From Seison nebaliae (taxonomy: Eukaryota > Rotifera > Pararotatoria > Seisonacea > Seisonidae), in NCBI GenBank assembly GCA_023231475.1, contig JALJEE010002408.1, positions 39,754 through 103,753 of the forward strand: 64,000 bases of DNA. Reading direction: 5' to 3'. Of the stretch, positions 21,301-31,298 are shown piece after piece. A program made the position numbers and the translations under genes. The stretch's first letter is position 1; every line of letters begins with the position of its first letter. The notes beneath the pieces were generated by a model. That model was not told the DNA's origin. It ran no database searches and worked only from the letters and a program-made list of their open reading frames with translations.

Positions 21301-22167
21301 ATGTGGAAAATGTTAATAGTTTGTGTTATATTTTTCTTTCATATTACGATTAATGGTCAAATTCATAAACGATATCGAAGAGATTTAGTTGCTTGTCCAT
21401 TAAGAAAATTTTTCCAGCTTCCATCTGGTTCTTGTGTGTATTTGAACACAAGGAGAAAATCTACTTTCCTCAAAGCAAATCAGTTCTGTTATAAAAGAAG
21501 ATCGTATTTGGCAAGAATGTTCTCCAACACCGCCGAAATTGAAGTTGCTCAATTCATTTTGAATAAAATAGAAAACAGAAGTTTAGAGGTTTGGGTAAAT
21601 CTGATAAACTACGGTGGTTTCAATAATGTTCCAAATACTGGTAATTGGTCGTGGGGAGGCGTTGAAGAAGAATTGACTCCGAGATTAGAGAAAAGAATGA
21701 CAGGTAGACGAAGTAAACTGTTCAATAAATCTCCTTCGCGTGGGAAATCATGTGCCACATTGGTAGTATTAGGTAAAGAACAACGATTTTTTTATCGTCG
21801 CCGTCCTTGCTTACGACAATTTGGTCAACTTTGTAGTGTGGGTTATATGACAGGACAGCGAAGAATTCGTAACGATCATTTTGAACATTGTCAATTTGAA
21901 ATGAGAATCAAAGAAGAAAAATTTTTCTATAGTTTGCTGAAATACTTTTGTATTTATCTTTTCGTCATATCAATTGCAATTTTTGCATTTTGTGATATTT
22001 ATTGTTGGAAAGTAACGAAAATGAAATATGCTCAAATGCAATTAGCACATTCAAAACGAATACAATATCATGATAATGCGATGAAGAGACATCAATATCC
22101 AGTTATAGAAAAGTTTGATCATGAGATTTATTCGAAAAGTTTACCTAAAATGATGGATCCGTTATAA
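21301..22167 (+). CDS. C-type lectin-like type I membrane protein
   Basis: A single exon of 288 residues. The signal peptide is about 1-19 (MWKMLIVCVIFFFHITING). It is followed by a dibasic stretch (HKRYRRD) that may be a processing site. Residues about 31-180 resemble a C-type lectin-like domain: CPLRKFFQLPSGSCVYL, AKxFC-like KANQFCYKRRSYLARM, an EVWVNL strand, a WSWGG turn, and late cysteines in SCATLVV, RRRPCLRQ and LCSVGY. No EPN or QPD calcium-binding triplet is evident, so sugar binding is doubtful. A transmembrane segment (YFCIYLFVISIAIFAFC, near 214-232) and a 50-residue cytosolic tail follow. The neighbours are two secreted proteases and a chitin-binding protein. It may be a surface recognition receptor. 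Confidence 0.65.
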   Translation: MWKMLIVCVIFFFHITINGQIHKRYRRDLVACPLRKFFQLPSGSCVYLNTRRKSTFLKANQFCYKRRSYLARMFSNTAEIEVAQFILNKIENRSLEVWVNLINYGGFNNVPNTGNWSWGGVEEELTPRLEKRMTGRRSKLFNKSPSRGKSCATLVVLGKEQRFFYRRRPCLRQFGQLCSVGYMTGQRRIRNDHFEHCQFEMRIKEEKFFYSLLKYFCIYLFVISIAIFAFCDIYCWKVTKMKYAQMQLAHSKRIQYHDNAMKRHQYPVIEKFDHEIYSKSLPKMMDPL

Positions 22168-22415
22168 TTGGAAAACTAAACTAATGTTCAAAGAAGCGAT
22201 AAATTAAAAAAATTGATGTAACGGAAAATTTTCTACGGTTTTTTCATCTAAAAAAATTTTATATAAAAATTAAAATAATGTCTATTAACTAAAACTGTTT
22301 TCTCATAAGAGTACCAAATTAACTTATGAGGTTACATTCATCAACGAAATTAAGTTTTCCTGATATACTCTGATATATATATTACAATTTCCCTAATAGA
22401 TATTTTACTTATACG

Positions 22416-23252
22416 ATGGTGGTTCTTAAGTTAACACTAATTTTAATTGGAATGGTCATCTTGTCAGATGGGGTGAAATTTCCACGATTTTGTGGGAAGA
22501 ATGAAGCGCAATCCCGAATTATTGGTGGTAGTCAATCTGCTGACGGAGCTTGGCCATGGATGGCTTCTTTACAATTAGGATATTCGCATTATTGTGGAGG
22601 AGCAATTATTCATAGTCGTCTCATTATAACGGCAGCTCATTGTATTGTTCCATTATCATCATATAATCTTCAGCGATTAAATGTAGTTGTGGGATCGGTC
22701 GATTTGAGAAGTAGTAGAGCAAGACGGATAAGAATTGCAGATATTCTCTATCATAGTGATTATGAAGATGAGATAAAGAAACATGATATCGCTCTCATTA
22801 AATTGGCAACAAGATTAACTTTGAAGAAAGAAGTTCGGAGTAATGGACATGTTGTTCCCATTTGCTTACCGGCAATGAATCAAGGTTTCACTCGGAATGA
22901 TGATTGTTTTGTGGTGGGATGGGGCACCACTAAATATGGTACTAATAACGTCCAACGAATATTGAGAGAAGTAAATGTTCCAATTCTAACTGATTACACT
23001 TGTCAAAGGAAATATGGTGGTATTGTTCAAACGCATTTGCAATTGTGTGCAGGACATGATGGTGGAAATAAGGATTCTTGTCAAGGTGATTCTGGTGGTC
23101 CTTTATTATGTCGGGCAGAAGGTTTTGATGACAGGTGGTACTTAGCAGGAATCGTTTCATGGGGAAGGGATTGTGGAAATGGTGGTGTATATACCAAAGT
23201 TTCCAGTTATTTGAAATGGATTTTACAGTCGGCGAAGAATATGAAGGTATAA
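22416..23252 (+). CDS. Secreted trypsin-like serine protease 1
   Basis: A single exon of 278 residues, S1A family. Signal peptide about 1-19. The activation site is R34 followed by IIGG. The catalytic triad is visible: H75 in TAAHC, D124 in DIALIKL and S226 in CQGDSGGPL. D220, six residues before the serine, predicts cleavage after Lys or Arg. The conserved ending reads GIVSWGRDCGNGGVYTKVS. Cysteine spacing is normal and no regulatory (clip) domain is present, so a digestive or simple secreted role is more likely than a proteolytic cascade. The next gene is a tandem duplicate in the same direction, 143 bases away. Confidence 0.92.
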   Translation: MVVLKLTLILIGMVILSDGVKFPRFCGKNEAQSRIIGGSQSADGAWPWMASLQLGYSHYCGGAIIHSRLIITAAHCIVPLSSYNLQRLNVVVGSVDLRSSRARRIRIADILYHSDYEDEIKKHDIALIKLATRLTLKKEVRSNGHVVPICLPAMNQGFTRNDDCFVVGWGTTKYGTNNVQRILREVNVPILTDYTCQRKYGGIVQTHLQLCAGHDGGNKDSCQGDSGGPLLCRAEGFDDRWYLAGIVSWGRDCGNGGVYTKVSSYLKWILQSAKNMKV

Positions 23253-23395
23253 TTAAAAATTATTGTGTGTCTAATTCAATTTTCATTTTTAATTCTGTCC
23301 ATCTTTTATTTGAATGAATGAAAACTTTTCCAATTCAAATTCTAATATTTTTTAAAAAACCGTTAATAACTTATGGGTAACGGTGGAAGATAAAA

Positions 23396-24220
23396 ATGAG
23401 AAAAAGTAATTTAATTAAATATTATTGCATTATAAAACTATTTTTTGTCGTGGTTAATTCAACATGTGGGAAAAGTATGTATGATCCTCGAATAGTTGAT
23501 GGAATGGAATCCAAACAAGGAACCTGGCCATGGATGGCTAGTATTAAACGATTCGGTACACAATATTGTGGAGGAACAGTTGTTCATGAACGTTTAGTTA
23601 TTACGGCAGCTCATTGCTTTAAAGGACGATATGACAAAAGTAGTTATCGTGTCATTATCGGAACGAATGATATTAGTTCGTCAACGAAACGAATGATTTT
23701 CCGAATCGATGAAGTTATAATTCATGAAAATTATCCAGAATCTCGATATTATGATATTGCAGTGATAAAATTAAGTGGTCGAATTCCATTAGTCAAACAA
23801 ATAAAATCGCATTATGATGTCATGCCGATATGTTTCGTTCCGATTTATGTGGAATTTGTCTATGATAGTAAGTGTTATATTATGGGTTGGGGTGCAAAGA
23901 AATATGGACAATCACTTCAAGTGAAATTGCGAGAAGCCAGAGTGAAAATAATGAATGATAAAGAGTGTAAACGAATTTATCCAAATGTCAACATGGAATA
24001 TCAATTTTGTGGGGAACCTTCATGGTTAAAGGAGGATTCATGTCAAGGCGATTCAGGAGGTCCATTAATCTGTCGAAAAAGGAATACGAAGACTTGGTAT
24101 TTTGTAGGAATAACGTCATATGGAAAGAAGTGTGGCATAGGAAGCGTTTACGTCAAAGTGTCGGCATTCATTTATTGGATTGAAAGTGTCTTAAGAAGAT
24201 TGAAAATAACTTGGAGATGA
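23396..24220 (+). CDS. Secreted trypsin-like serine protease 2
   Basis: A single exon of 274 residues, paralogous to the preceding gene. The hydrophobic leader is about 8-22. The activation site is R32 followed by IVDG. The triad is H73 (TAAHC), D120 (DIAVIKL) and S220 (CQGDSGGPL). D214 predicts trypsin-like specificity. The C-terminus is longer and basic (ESVLRRLKITWR). The activation sequence IVDG and the loops differ from copy 1, so the duplication is not recent. It is convergent with the peritrophin gene. Active-protease status is inferred from intact motifs. Confidence 0.92.
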   Translation: MRKSNLIKYYCIIKLFFVVVNSTCGKSMYDPRIVDGMESKQGTWPWMASIKRFGTQYCGGTVVHERLVITAAHCFKGRYDKSSYRVIIGTNDISSSTKRMIFRIDEVIIHENYPESRYYDIAVIKLSGRIPLVKQIKSHYDVMPICFVPIYVEFVYDSKCYIMGWGAKKYGQSLQVKLREARVKIMNDKECKRIYPNVNMEYQFCGEPSWLKEDSCQGDSGGPLICRKRNTKTWYFVGITSYGKKCGIGSVYVKVSAFIYWIESVLRRLKITWR

Positions 24221-24400
24221 ATTTTTAAATATAATAAATGTACACAGTTTAATTATTTCTTTAACTCTTTTCATTTATACTTTTAACGTAAGTCCGATAA
24301 AGACGAAATAAAAGTAAAAATTATTTGGAGATTAAAATTTATTAATAATCGAAATAATTGAAAGAATTCATCATAAAAATTTTCGTAGGAGATAAGACGT

Positions 24401-24837
24401 TTAACCATAATAGTATCCATTAGGATTATAATATCCATTTGGGTTATAATATCCAGGATTGTAAGCAGGTTGACCTCCATAGTAACCGCCATATGTACTC
24501 AATGGCTCGTATTTTCCTGGCCACCATCTTCCATCGTCATAACGACGTTGTCGATCCTCAACACATCGATCAACTGCTGATCGAGGGATGCAACTTTTGG
24601 TGGCCAGATCATAAGCTAAACCATTTCCACAAACATTCAATTTTCCTGTGGTACAATCGTAATATTTTTCGCACATCGTAAAATGGGGAATGATGGCTTT
24701 CGGCTGTATGGAACAGATATATGATTGTAACGAAACTCTACCTAATAAAAATCGAAAAGTTATATATTTGAATAGATAAAGAACAACGAACCATAGGCGA
24801 AACCGAGGAAACACATTAAAATGATCAGACACTTCAT
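24401..24837 (-). CDS. Peritrophin-A type chitin-binding protein
   Basis: Two exons, 24792-24837 and 24401-24741 (phase 1), give 128 residues. Exon 1 is the signal peptide (MKCLIILMCFLGFAYG). Residues about 24-75 form a CBM14/peritrophin-A domain with six cysteines (YICSIQP, FTMCEKYYDCTTGKLNVC, SCIPRS, DRC). The C-terminal third is Gly/Tyr/Asn-rich with a repeated NPxYYNPNGYY-like unit, typical of cuticle or gut-lining matrix proteins. It is likely secreted into the peritrophic matrix or cuticle. Lying beside two trypsins it may be part of a gut-expressed cluster, although co-expression is not shown by sequence. Confidence 0.85.
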
Positions 24838-25067
24838 CTTGTTTGAAAGTGATGAATGAAGAGAAATACTTTGCAATTTATAGAAGTAAAAAAGATTTAT
24901 TTCAATAGATAACAGACAACAAAATGACGATTAGTAGAAAGATGAGAAACTTTTGAATAAATACTGAAAAATCTTTTGTAAATATTTATCAAAATTTATT
25001 GCACAAAATATTTGACAAATATGTCTCGTCCAGTCCAGTTCAAATGAAACGAATTTCACTATGAGTA

Positions 25068-26432
25068 TTATGAATAACTTTCTGTAAAATTATAGATCAC
25101 ATTCCTCAAATTTCTTAAATAGTTACTTATAGTTCCATGATTGAATTTTTTGGAATCATAACCGATGTCAAATGACAAATGGCCAATAGAAGAGTTTCGT
25201 TTCCTTATAGAATAAACTCCAATAAATAAAGGAGACGTCCAAGAATCGTTGACGGTGGAAACGGAGAATTGATAAGATAAACTTGAAATGTTCTCAGGTA
25301 TATCAATAATTCCAATACTACTTACACATAGATCAGCTTTTTCCAATTGGCTATCAATGTTTTCTTCAGTACATAAAATTATTGAATCATTTCGGATTGA
25401 ATCGATAAATAATTTCTTATCCAAATAATCAGATAATTGTTTTTGTATCGATTGAATTGTTGTTATTGATTTCTGTTCGATTAACTCATTCTTTCCAACT
25501 CTCAAACTGAACACGACCAAATAAGCACCGAATTGAGAAGAAGTCATGGATACTCGTCGTCGAATGTTGATAGGTACATCGATCAAAAAATAATCTTTAT
25601 ACGATTGAATTGGATAATAGGCAGATATACAAAAATATATCCAAACGCTAGCTAATTTCACACGAAATTGTTCACAAATATTTTGAATTTTGAAAAAAGT
25701 GTTCGAAGTAAATCGGATCGATGTCAAAGAGGAACTAATCGATTTTTTCCTCATGCAATCGATATCTTGAAATTCGTCAATATCGTTCATTTGTTTAACG
25801 AATGGAATATTTTTAATCTGATTAACAAATGGTAATGGTAATTCATCTTTAATGACATGAACACCATAACATAACATTTCCATAGATTTTACAACAGATA
25901 ATTGTTGTTGTTGAGAATAATATGATTCGGTGAGTATGGAAAGAAATGATATTAGAAGGTAATTTAAAAAATCAAAATCACCGAAAGCATGATGACAAAT
26001 CATCGCTACGATCCATGAATTATCAGAAAGGGAATGAATGTGAATCTGCCACAATTGTTGGAATTTCCCGTTAAAAGTTTCCAGAACAACTTGAAATAAA
26101 TCGTTTGATGTTGTCGATTGATCAGAATTTAAACTGTTGTGGAAATAGAAGAATTTGTCGATGTTGTCTAATAACAATTCTTTATGTTCTACAAAATAGA
26201 AATTGTTTTGATATTTGCTTATTAGAATAGATAATGGCGGAATACGACTTATCCATTTCTTTAAACATTCTTCGAATACTATTATGTTTAAATTTCGATT
26301 ATCAATTCTCATGGATTGTGCAAATAATTGGTCATTTGTCAATTTTAGAAATTTCTCATAAACAAGCTCACAAGCACCTAATTGTCTTAAGAGAATCGGT
26401 TTTCGGTTTCGTGTATGTTGATGATTTATCAT
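25068..26432 (-). CDS. Condensation-domain-like CoA-dependent acyltransferase
   Basis: A single exon of 454 residues starting MINHQHTRNRKPILLRQLG. The pattern is that of the chloramphenicol-acetyltransferase/condensation superfamily: a catalytic HHxxxD (H147, H148, D152 in ICHHAFGDFDF), a second-half core with YKDYFLIDVPINIRRRV and FGAYLVVFSLRVG, and a late FSVSTVNDSW / LSFDIGYDSKKF segment. Such enzymes move acyl groups to alcohols or amines (alcohol acetyltransferase, PapA5-like or NRPS condensation). The substrate cannot be predicted. No carrier or adenylation domain is adjacent, so it is a stand-alone enzyme. The Gly that often follows the motif Asp is Phe. Base composition matches the neighbours. 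Confidence 0.65.
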   Translation of the reverse strand: MINHQHTRNRKPILLRQLGACELVYEKFLKLTNDQLFAQSMRIDNRNLNIIVFEECLKKWISRIPPLSILISKYQNNFYFVEHKELLLDNIDKFFYFHNSLNSDQSTTSNDLFQVVLETFNGKFQQLWQIHIHSLSDNSWIVAMICHHAFGDFDFLNYLLISFLSILTESYYSQQQQLSVVKSMEMLCYGVHVIKDELPLPFVNQIKNIPFVKQMNDIDEFQDIDCMRKKSISSSLTSIRFTSNTFFKIQNICEQFRVKLASVWIYFCISAYYPIQSYKDYFLIDVPINIRRRVSMTSSQFGAYLVVFSLRVGKNELIEQKSITTIQSIQKQLSDYLDKKLFIDSIRNDSIILCTEENIDSQLEKADLCVSSIGIIDIPENISSLSYQFSVSTVNDSWTSPLFIGVYSIRKRNSSIGHLSFDIGYDSKKFNHGTISNYLRNLRNVIYNFTESYS

Positions 26433-26896
26433 AATTTTAGGTGTTCAATAATCAACTAGAATTTTGTATGGTTGTAATAATCGAAACTTTCAATAATCTT
26501 TCTTTTTGATAAGTGGAAAAGAAGTAATAAAATTTCTCTATTCTCATATCGTAGTTATTCATTCTAATATCGAGAAATGGTACGTATAAGCGAATAAGTA
26601 AGAATAAAGGAAACTAATTTTTAGTTACGAGAAACAATAGAATAAGTGAAGGACAGAAAGACGGACCGAATTAAATAGAAATGTTTAGTTAATTTTCTAA
26701 TTATTATCAGTCATCCGGTAGTCATGATAATTTGAGAAATATGACGGAAATAGAAACATTTTGTTTGAATGAAAATGAACTTTTTAGAGTTGAATTTTGG
26801 GAAGAATGAAATGATGGAAATGAAATGTTATTTATAAGCTGACGTTTAGAAAGAAGAAATAAAAGAGGAAATTAACTAGAGACATTTGAATATAAA
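26433..26896. other. Intergenic between divergent genes
   Basis: About 460 AT-rich bases between the acyltransferase (-) and UMP-CMP kinase (+). A divergent promoter region is likely; no element is singled out. Confidence 0.45.
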
Positions 26897-27646
26897 ATGA
26901 ATACGTGGATGACATTGGGTAGAATTGATAAGGTGATTAATCGTTCTCGAAAATTGATGAGATTGTGTAATATTTCTAAGAAATTTTCTATTTCTTCAGA
27001 GTGTGATATGAAGAAGAAAGTAATATTTGTTTTAGGTGGACCAGGTGCTGGCAAAGGAACACAATGTAGTAAAATTGAGAATCATTTCAACATCCGTCAT
27101 TTATCTGCTGGTGAATTGTTGCGACAAGAAATGAAACGAGAGAGCGATGTTGGTGAAGTGATTTCACGACATATAGCTGAAGGATCGATTGTACCAGTGG
27201 AAATTACTTGTCGTTTATTACAAGAGGCAATGGAGAAAGATGAAAAACATAATAAATTCTTGATTGATGGTTTTCCTCGTAATCGTGATAATTATGATGG
27301 ATGGAGACGATATGTTGGAGATAAGATCGACGTTTTAGCAGTTCTCTTCTTTGAAGCGGACGATAAAGTTTGTGTCAATCGAATAATGAATCGAGCAAAG
27401 ACGAGTGGACGAACAGATGATAATGAAGATAGTTTGAAACAACGTCTCGTCACTTATCATCAATCAACCATGCCAATAATTCGACAATATGAAACATTGA
27501 ATTTAGTGAAAGCGATTAATGCGAACAAAACACCGGATGAAGTATGGTGCACCGTCTCATCGATTATTCAAACATTAATCAATCTTCCAACGTCATCAAT
27601 TGGTGGACAAGTCGATTCTATCAAATCCACAGCAACAACATCCTAA
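26897..27646 (+). CDS. CMPK1: UMP-CMP kinase
   Basis: A single exon of 249 residues. P-loop GGPGAGKGT at 47-55, NMP-binding HLSAGELLRQE (68-78), and the UMP-CMP-kinase hallmark LIDGFPRNRDNYDGW (122-136), which separates this family from adenylate kinases. The LID segment reads NRAKTSGRTDDNEDS. The enzyme phosphorylates UMP, CMP and dCMP with ATP. The usual start corresponds to Met38 (MKKKVIFVLGG). The first 37 residues form a basic extension (NRSRKLMRLCNISKKFS) that could be a mitochondrial presequence; both starts are in frame. The C-terminal Ser/Thr-rich tail is about 20 residues longer than usual. Confidence 0.92.
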   Translation: MNTWMTLGRIDKVINRSRKLMRLCNISKKFSISSECDMKKKVIFVLGGPGAGKGTQCSKIENHFNIRHLSAGELLRQEMKRESDVGEVISRHIAEGSIVPVEITCRLLQEAMEKDEKHNKFLIDGFPRNRDNYDGWRRYVGDKIDVLAVLFFEADDKVCVNRIMNRAKTSGRTDDNEDSLKQRLVTYHQSTMPIIRQYETLNLVKAINANKTPDEVWCTVSSIIQTLINLPTSSIGGQVDSIKSTATTS

Positions 27647-28049
27647 AATTATTTCTTTCCTAAAACAGATCTTACAGAAGAAGAAATTTCACTTCCAACT
27701 AATCGTAAATTTCATTTTTAACAAATAATTCATTCTTTCTTTTTACAAATCCACCGTCCATACCATACAAGACAAAAGTATTTTATTTAAAAATTTATAA
27801 AATTATTTCACTTCCTCTTCTCTCAATCAACGTCCTCTTATACAATTACTTGAATGGACAATATGAATAGAGAATTTGAAGGAGTTGATTTGAAGATGAG
27901 ACAGAATGAAAAGAATTTTTTTGAAATTTTTAGTTTTTCCTTCGAGATTTATTTACCGAAATGAAATGGAAAGTTGATAAGGAACTCCATATAAATCATT
28001 CCATATAAAAGAAGAAAATTTATCGTGAAAATTATTTATTAGAATTATC
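27647..28049. other. Intergenic, no gene seen
   Basis: About 400 AT-rich bases between two co-directional genes, holding the kinase 3' UTR and the egghead promoter. No open frame of interest. Confidence 0.45.
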
Positions 28050-29672
28050 ATGGAAATTATTCCATTGACTAACAATGAGGAAAGGAAAAAATTCAATTTT
28101 TATCAATTATTCGATCAAATTACTTTAAGTCAGTTCTATTGGAATGGTCTTCGATATTTATTCACCATTGATTTCTGGAAGAGATTCACTTCTATTTCAT
28201 TCCTCCATTATTTCCATTGTCTTCTATTCATCAGTTTATTGATTGGTGCTGAAGTGAGTGTTGGTGCCTTACCTCATATTCATTTGTTGACATTCTTTTA
28301 TGATTTGATGAAAATGTTTTTGGGAACAATAACAAAATTATTAGAAGGGACGGACATCGTTTTGTCAAAAACAATTCCTGAATTGTCGATGGAGAGAATA
28401 GAAAGAAACAAGAAAACAAATTTGATGGAATCATTTATCGTTAATGGTTACATGATTACTATTATCATGTCCATCATTCGATTATTATCATTATTACCTC
28501 TTCCAATATGTTTCGGTCATCTTTATGGTTTATTGTTCTATGAAACATCTCCGAAGAAACGGAAAAATGATGAATGTCATTCCATCGATGATATATTCAT
28601 ACTTGTTCGAGTAGTAACAAGAGGCGACTATCCGGAATTAGTGAAGAAGAATGTTCAATATAATTTCGAATTACTTCAGTCCGCTAATCAAGAACATTTC
28701 GGGATAGAAGTCGTCACTGAAAGACATTTGGATTCTTTAGAAAATTTGAATTATGTTCGTGAATTAATTGTGAAAGAAGATTATGTAACTAGAAGTGGAG
28801 CACGATTTAAATCACGTGCTCTTCAATTCGCTATCGAACATTCATCATTTCCAATGAGATCTAACGATATTCTTATTCATTTGGATGAAGAGACTTTATT
28901 GACAACATCATCAATTTATGGAATTTTGAATTTTATTACGAATTCTCGTGGTGATATCGGTCAAGGTATGATCACTTATGCAAATCAGAATATTGTCAAT
29001 TGGATTACTACTTTGGCTGATTCATTTCGAGTTGGAACGGATTTGGGAACTTTACGATTTAATCTCAAATATTATGGACGTCCATTATATCTATTTAAAG
29101 GATCATATGTTGTTACACGATTCGGTTGTGAGAAGAAGGTTTCATTTGATAACGGTCGAAATGGTTCGATAGCTGAAGATGCTTATTTTGCCATGAAAGC
29201 TACAGAACTAGGTTATAAATTCGATTGGATCGAAGGAGAATGTTGGGAGAAATCACCATTCAATTTTCAAGATTTCCTTCGTCAAAGACGTCGATGGTTA
29301 CAAGGCATTTATTTAGTTGTTCATGATCGAAAATTATCGAAAACGACGAGATTCGGTTTGGCACTCGCTCTCTATTCTTGGATTACTTTGCCATTGATGA
29401 CTATGAACATAATTCTCGTTCTTATATGGCCCATCGATTTCGGACGTTCAATTGATGCATTGAGCACATTCTTAGCAACGACGAATCTCTACCTATATTT
29501 TATTGGAGCTGCAAAATCATTTAATCGTCAACGACTTGGCTTAATTCGATATCTTTTCACATTGATGGGAGCCGTTTGTACCATTCCATTCGTCATCGTT
29601 TCTGAGAATATTGCTGTTATTTGGGGATTATTTTCAGAGAAAAATAAATTTTATATTGTGGAGAAAGCGTAA
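28050..29672 (+). CDS. egh: Egghead-type beta-1,4-mannosyltransferase
   Basis: A single exon of 540 residues, GT2 family. N-terminal hydrophobic segments lie near 50-70 and 135-160, and several more near 440-530, giving a polytopic membrane enzyme. Catalytic motifs are HLDEET (about 277-282), SIAEDAYFAMKA (about 373-384), WEKSPF, and QRRRW within DFLRQRRRWLQGIYL (about 408-422). The spacing around AED and QRRRW fits Drosophila Egghead and nematode BRE-3. These add mannose from GDP-mannose to glucosylceramide, the first arthropod-specific step of glycosphingolipid synthesis, in the ER/Golgi. It is somewhat longer than Drosophila Egh at the N-terminus. Mpi lies 197 bases downstream in the same direction. 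Confidence 0.9.
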   Translation: MEIIPLTNNEERKKFNFYQLFDQITLSQFYWNGLRYLFTIDFWKRFTSISFLHYFHCLLFISLLIGAEVSVGALPHIHLLTFFYDLMKMFLGTITKLLEGTDIVLSKTIPELSMERIERNKKTNLMESFIVNGYMITIIMSIIRLLSLLPLPICFGHLYGLLFYETSPKKRKNDECHSIDDIFILVRVVTRGDYPELVKKNVQYNFELLQSANQEHFGIEVVTERHLDSLENLNYVRELIVKEDYVTRSGARFKSRALQFAIEHSSFPMRSNDILIHLDEETLLTTSSIYGILNFITNSRGDIGQGMITYANQNIVNWITTLADSFRVGTDLGTLRFNLKYYGRPLYLFKGSYVVTRFGCEKKVSFDNGRNGSIAEDAYFAMKATELGYKFDWIEGECWEKSPFNFQDFLRQRRRWLQGIYLVVHDRKLSKTTRFGLALALYSWITLPLMTMNIILVLIWPIDFGRSIDALSTFLATTNLYLYFIGAAKSFNRQRLGLIRYLFTLMGAVCTIPFVIVSENIAVIWGLFSEKNKFYIVEKA

Positions 29673-29869
29673 TGATAAGTACTTTTGAATTGAGTTATGA
29701 ATGAGGATTAATTTCGAGAATGATAAGCAATTCCATTTACTTTTTTTTGTATCATTTCTTCTGTAAAATAATCCAATTTCTTTCTGTTTTGTTTTTAGTT
29801 CTTATTCCATTCCATATTTATTTAATAAAACTTTATTTCGATTTTCTTCCGTCCATCCTATCCAATTAG

Positions 29870-31298
29870 ATGTTGTTATTAAGTGGAGTAGTCAAACATT
29901 ATGCTTGGGGTAAATCGAAAGATGATGGATATGTTGGCAAATTAGCAAGTAATGCATCGCCAGATGACACGAGTACAGAACCATTCGCTGAATTATGGAT
30001 GGGAACTCATAATAGTGGGGAATCGATAGTAAAAGAAACGAAAGAACCTTTATCCAAATATTTATCTACCAATTTTAAGTATTCGGAATTACCATTCTTA
30101 TTAAAAGTACTCTCCTTCTCCAAACCGTTAAGCATTCAAGTACATCCGAATAAAGTTCTAAATCTTTTTTTCATTTCATCAAATATTTATTCATTTATTA
30201 TTCTTATCTAATTAAAGGATAAAGCAATTGAATTGCACAAAAAACAACCAACGATATATAAAGATGCAAATCATAAACCTGAAATGTTGATCGCATTAAA
30301 CGATACCATTGTAATGGTGTCTTTTCGTCCCTACGGAGAAATTGAAGGATTTATGAAAAGTTTCTTTAACTAGTGAAATATTTTTAAAAAATTAAAATTT
30401 CTCATTTATAGAAATTGAACCATTTGGGAAATTGATGAGCGTGGAATGTCGTAAAAAATTCTCTGAAAGTATTCAAAATAAAAAGAATGAAGAAGAATCG
30501 TTGAGAGGATGTTTCAATGGTTTTTTTTCTTTTCTTCTTTTCTTTCCAATTAATCTTTAATGGAAATAAAGAATATATGAAATTTGATGGAGATAAAAAA
30601 GATGTTATTAATTCGTTGATGATCATAGCTAAAAAGAATGAAAAGAATTTTTTGTATAAAACAATCCTCTTCATCCATAAACATTTTCCCGACGATTTAG
30701 GTGTGTTCGCTCCCTTTTTCCTTAACACCATCCAATTGAAAAGTGGTGAGGCGGTGTTTCTTGGTGCAAATGAAATTCATGCATATATTGAAGGAGGTTC
30801 AAATTCCAAACATTTCTCTTTTATCAATCCAAATTCATTTAGATGGAGTGGAATGTATGGCATGTTCCGATAATGTTGTTCGAGCTGGATTGACTCCTAA
30901 ATTGAAAGACATGGAAACTCTCCTTTCTATCATCTCATGTAAAAGTCGAACGGTTGACAATTGTTTATTAAAAGGAAAAGAATTGGTGAAGAACGACGAA
31001 GTTCATCTCACTAGATATGATCCCCCAATCAAAGAGTTTACAGTGGAAAGAATAAAAGTTTAAAAATTTTCTTATTTTAAATTTCTTTTTATAGTTCTTC
31101 TAATTAATTCAAAAGTTAAATGGAACATTTATTTTGAATACGACACAAGTAAGTATTCTGGTGGTAGTTGACGGGAATGGAGAAATGGAAGAAAATAAAA
31201 GAAAAATAAAATATGGGAAGGGATCCATAATATTTTTAGAACAGAATATCGAAGCTAAAATTCATGGGAATAATAGTTTATTGTTTAGAGCTTTTTAG
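29870..31298 (+). CDS. Mpi: Mannose-6-phosphate isomerase
   Basis: Six exons: 29870-30154, 30218-30359, 30412-30519, 30572-30796, 30843-31057, 31116-31298, in consistent phase, for 385 residues. Type I phosphomannose isomerase motifs are present: KHYAWGKSKDDGYVGKLA, PFAELWMGTHNSG, and zinc ligands in SIQVHPNK (Q90, H92), HKPEM (Glu) and NEIHAYIEGDGVECMACSDN (His). RAGLTPK follows. The enzyme interconverts fructose-6-P and mannose-6-P in the cytosol and so supplies GDP-mannose. The last exon gives LNGTFILNTTQVSILVVVDG and the closing beta-strands. Length is slightly below the usual ~420. The middle helical region between exons 3 and 4 is Lys/Asn-rich and divergent. Confidence 0.92.
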
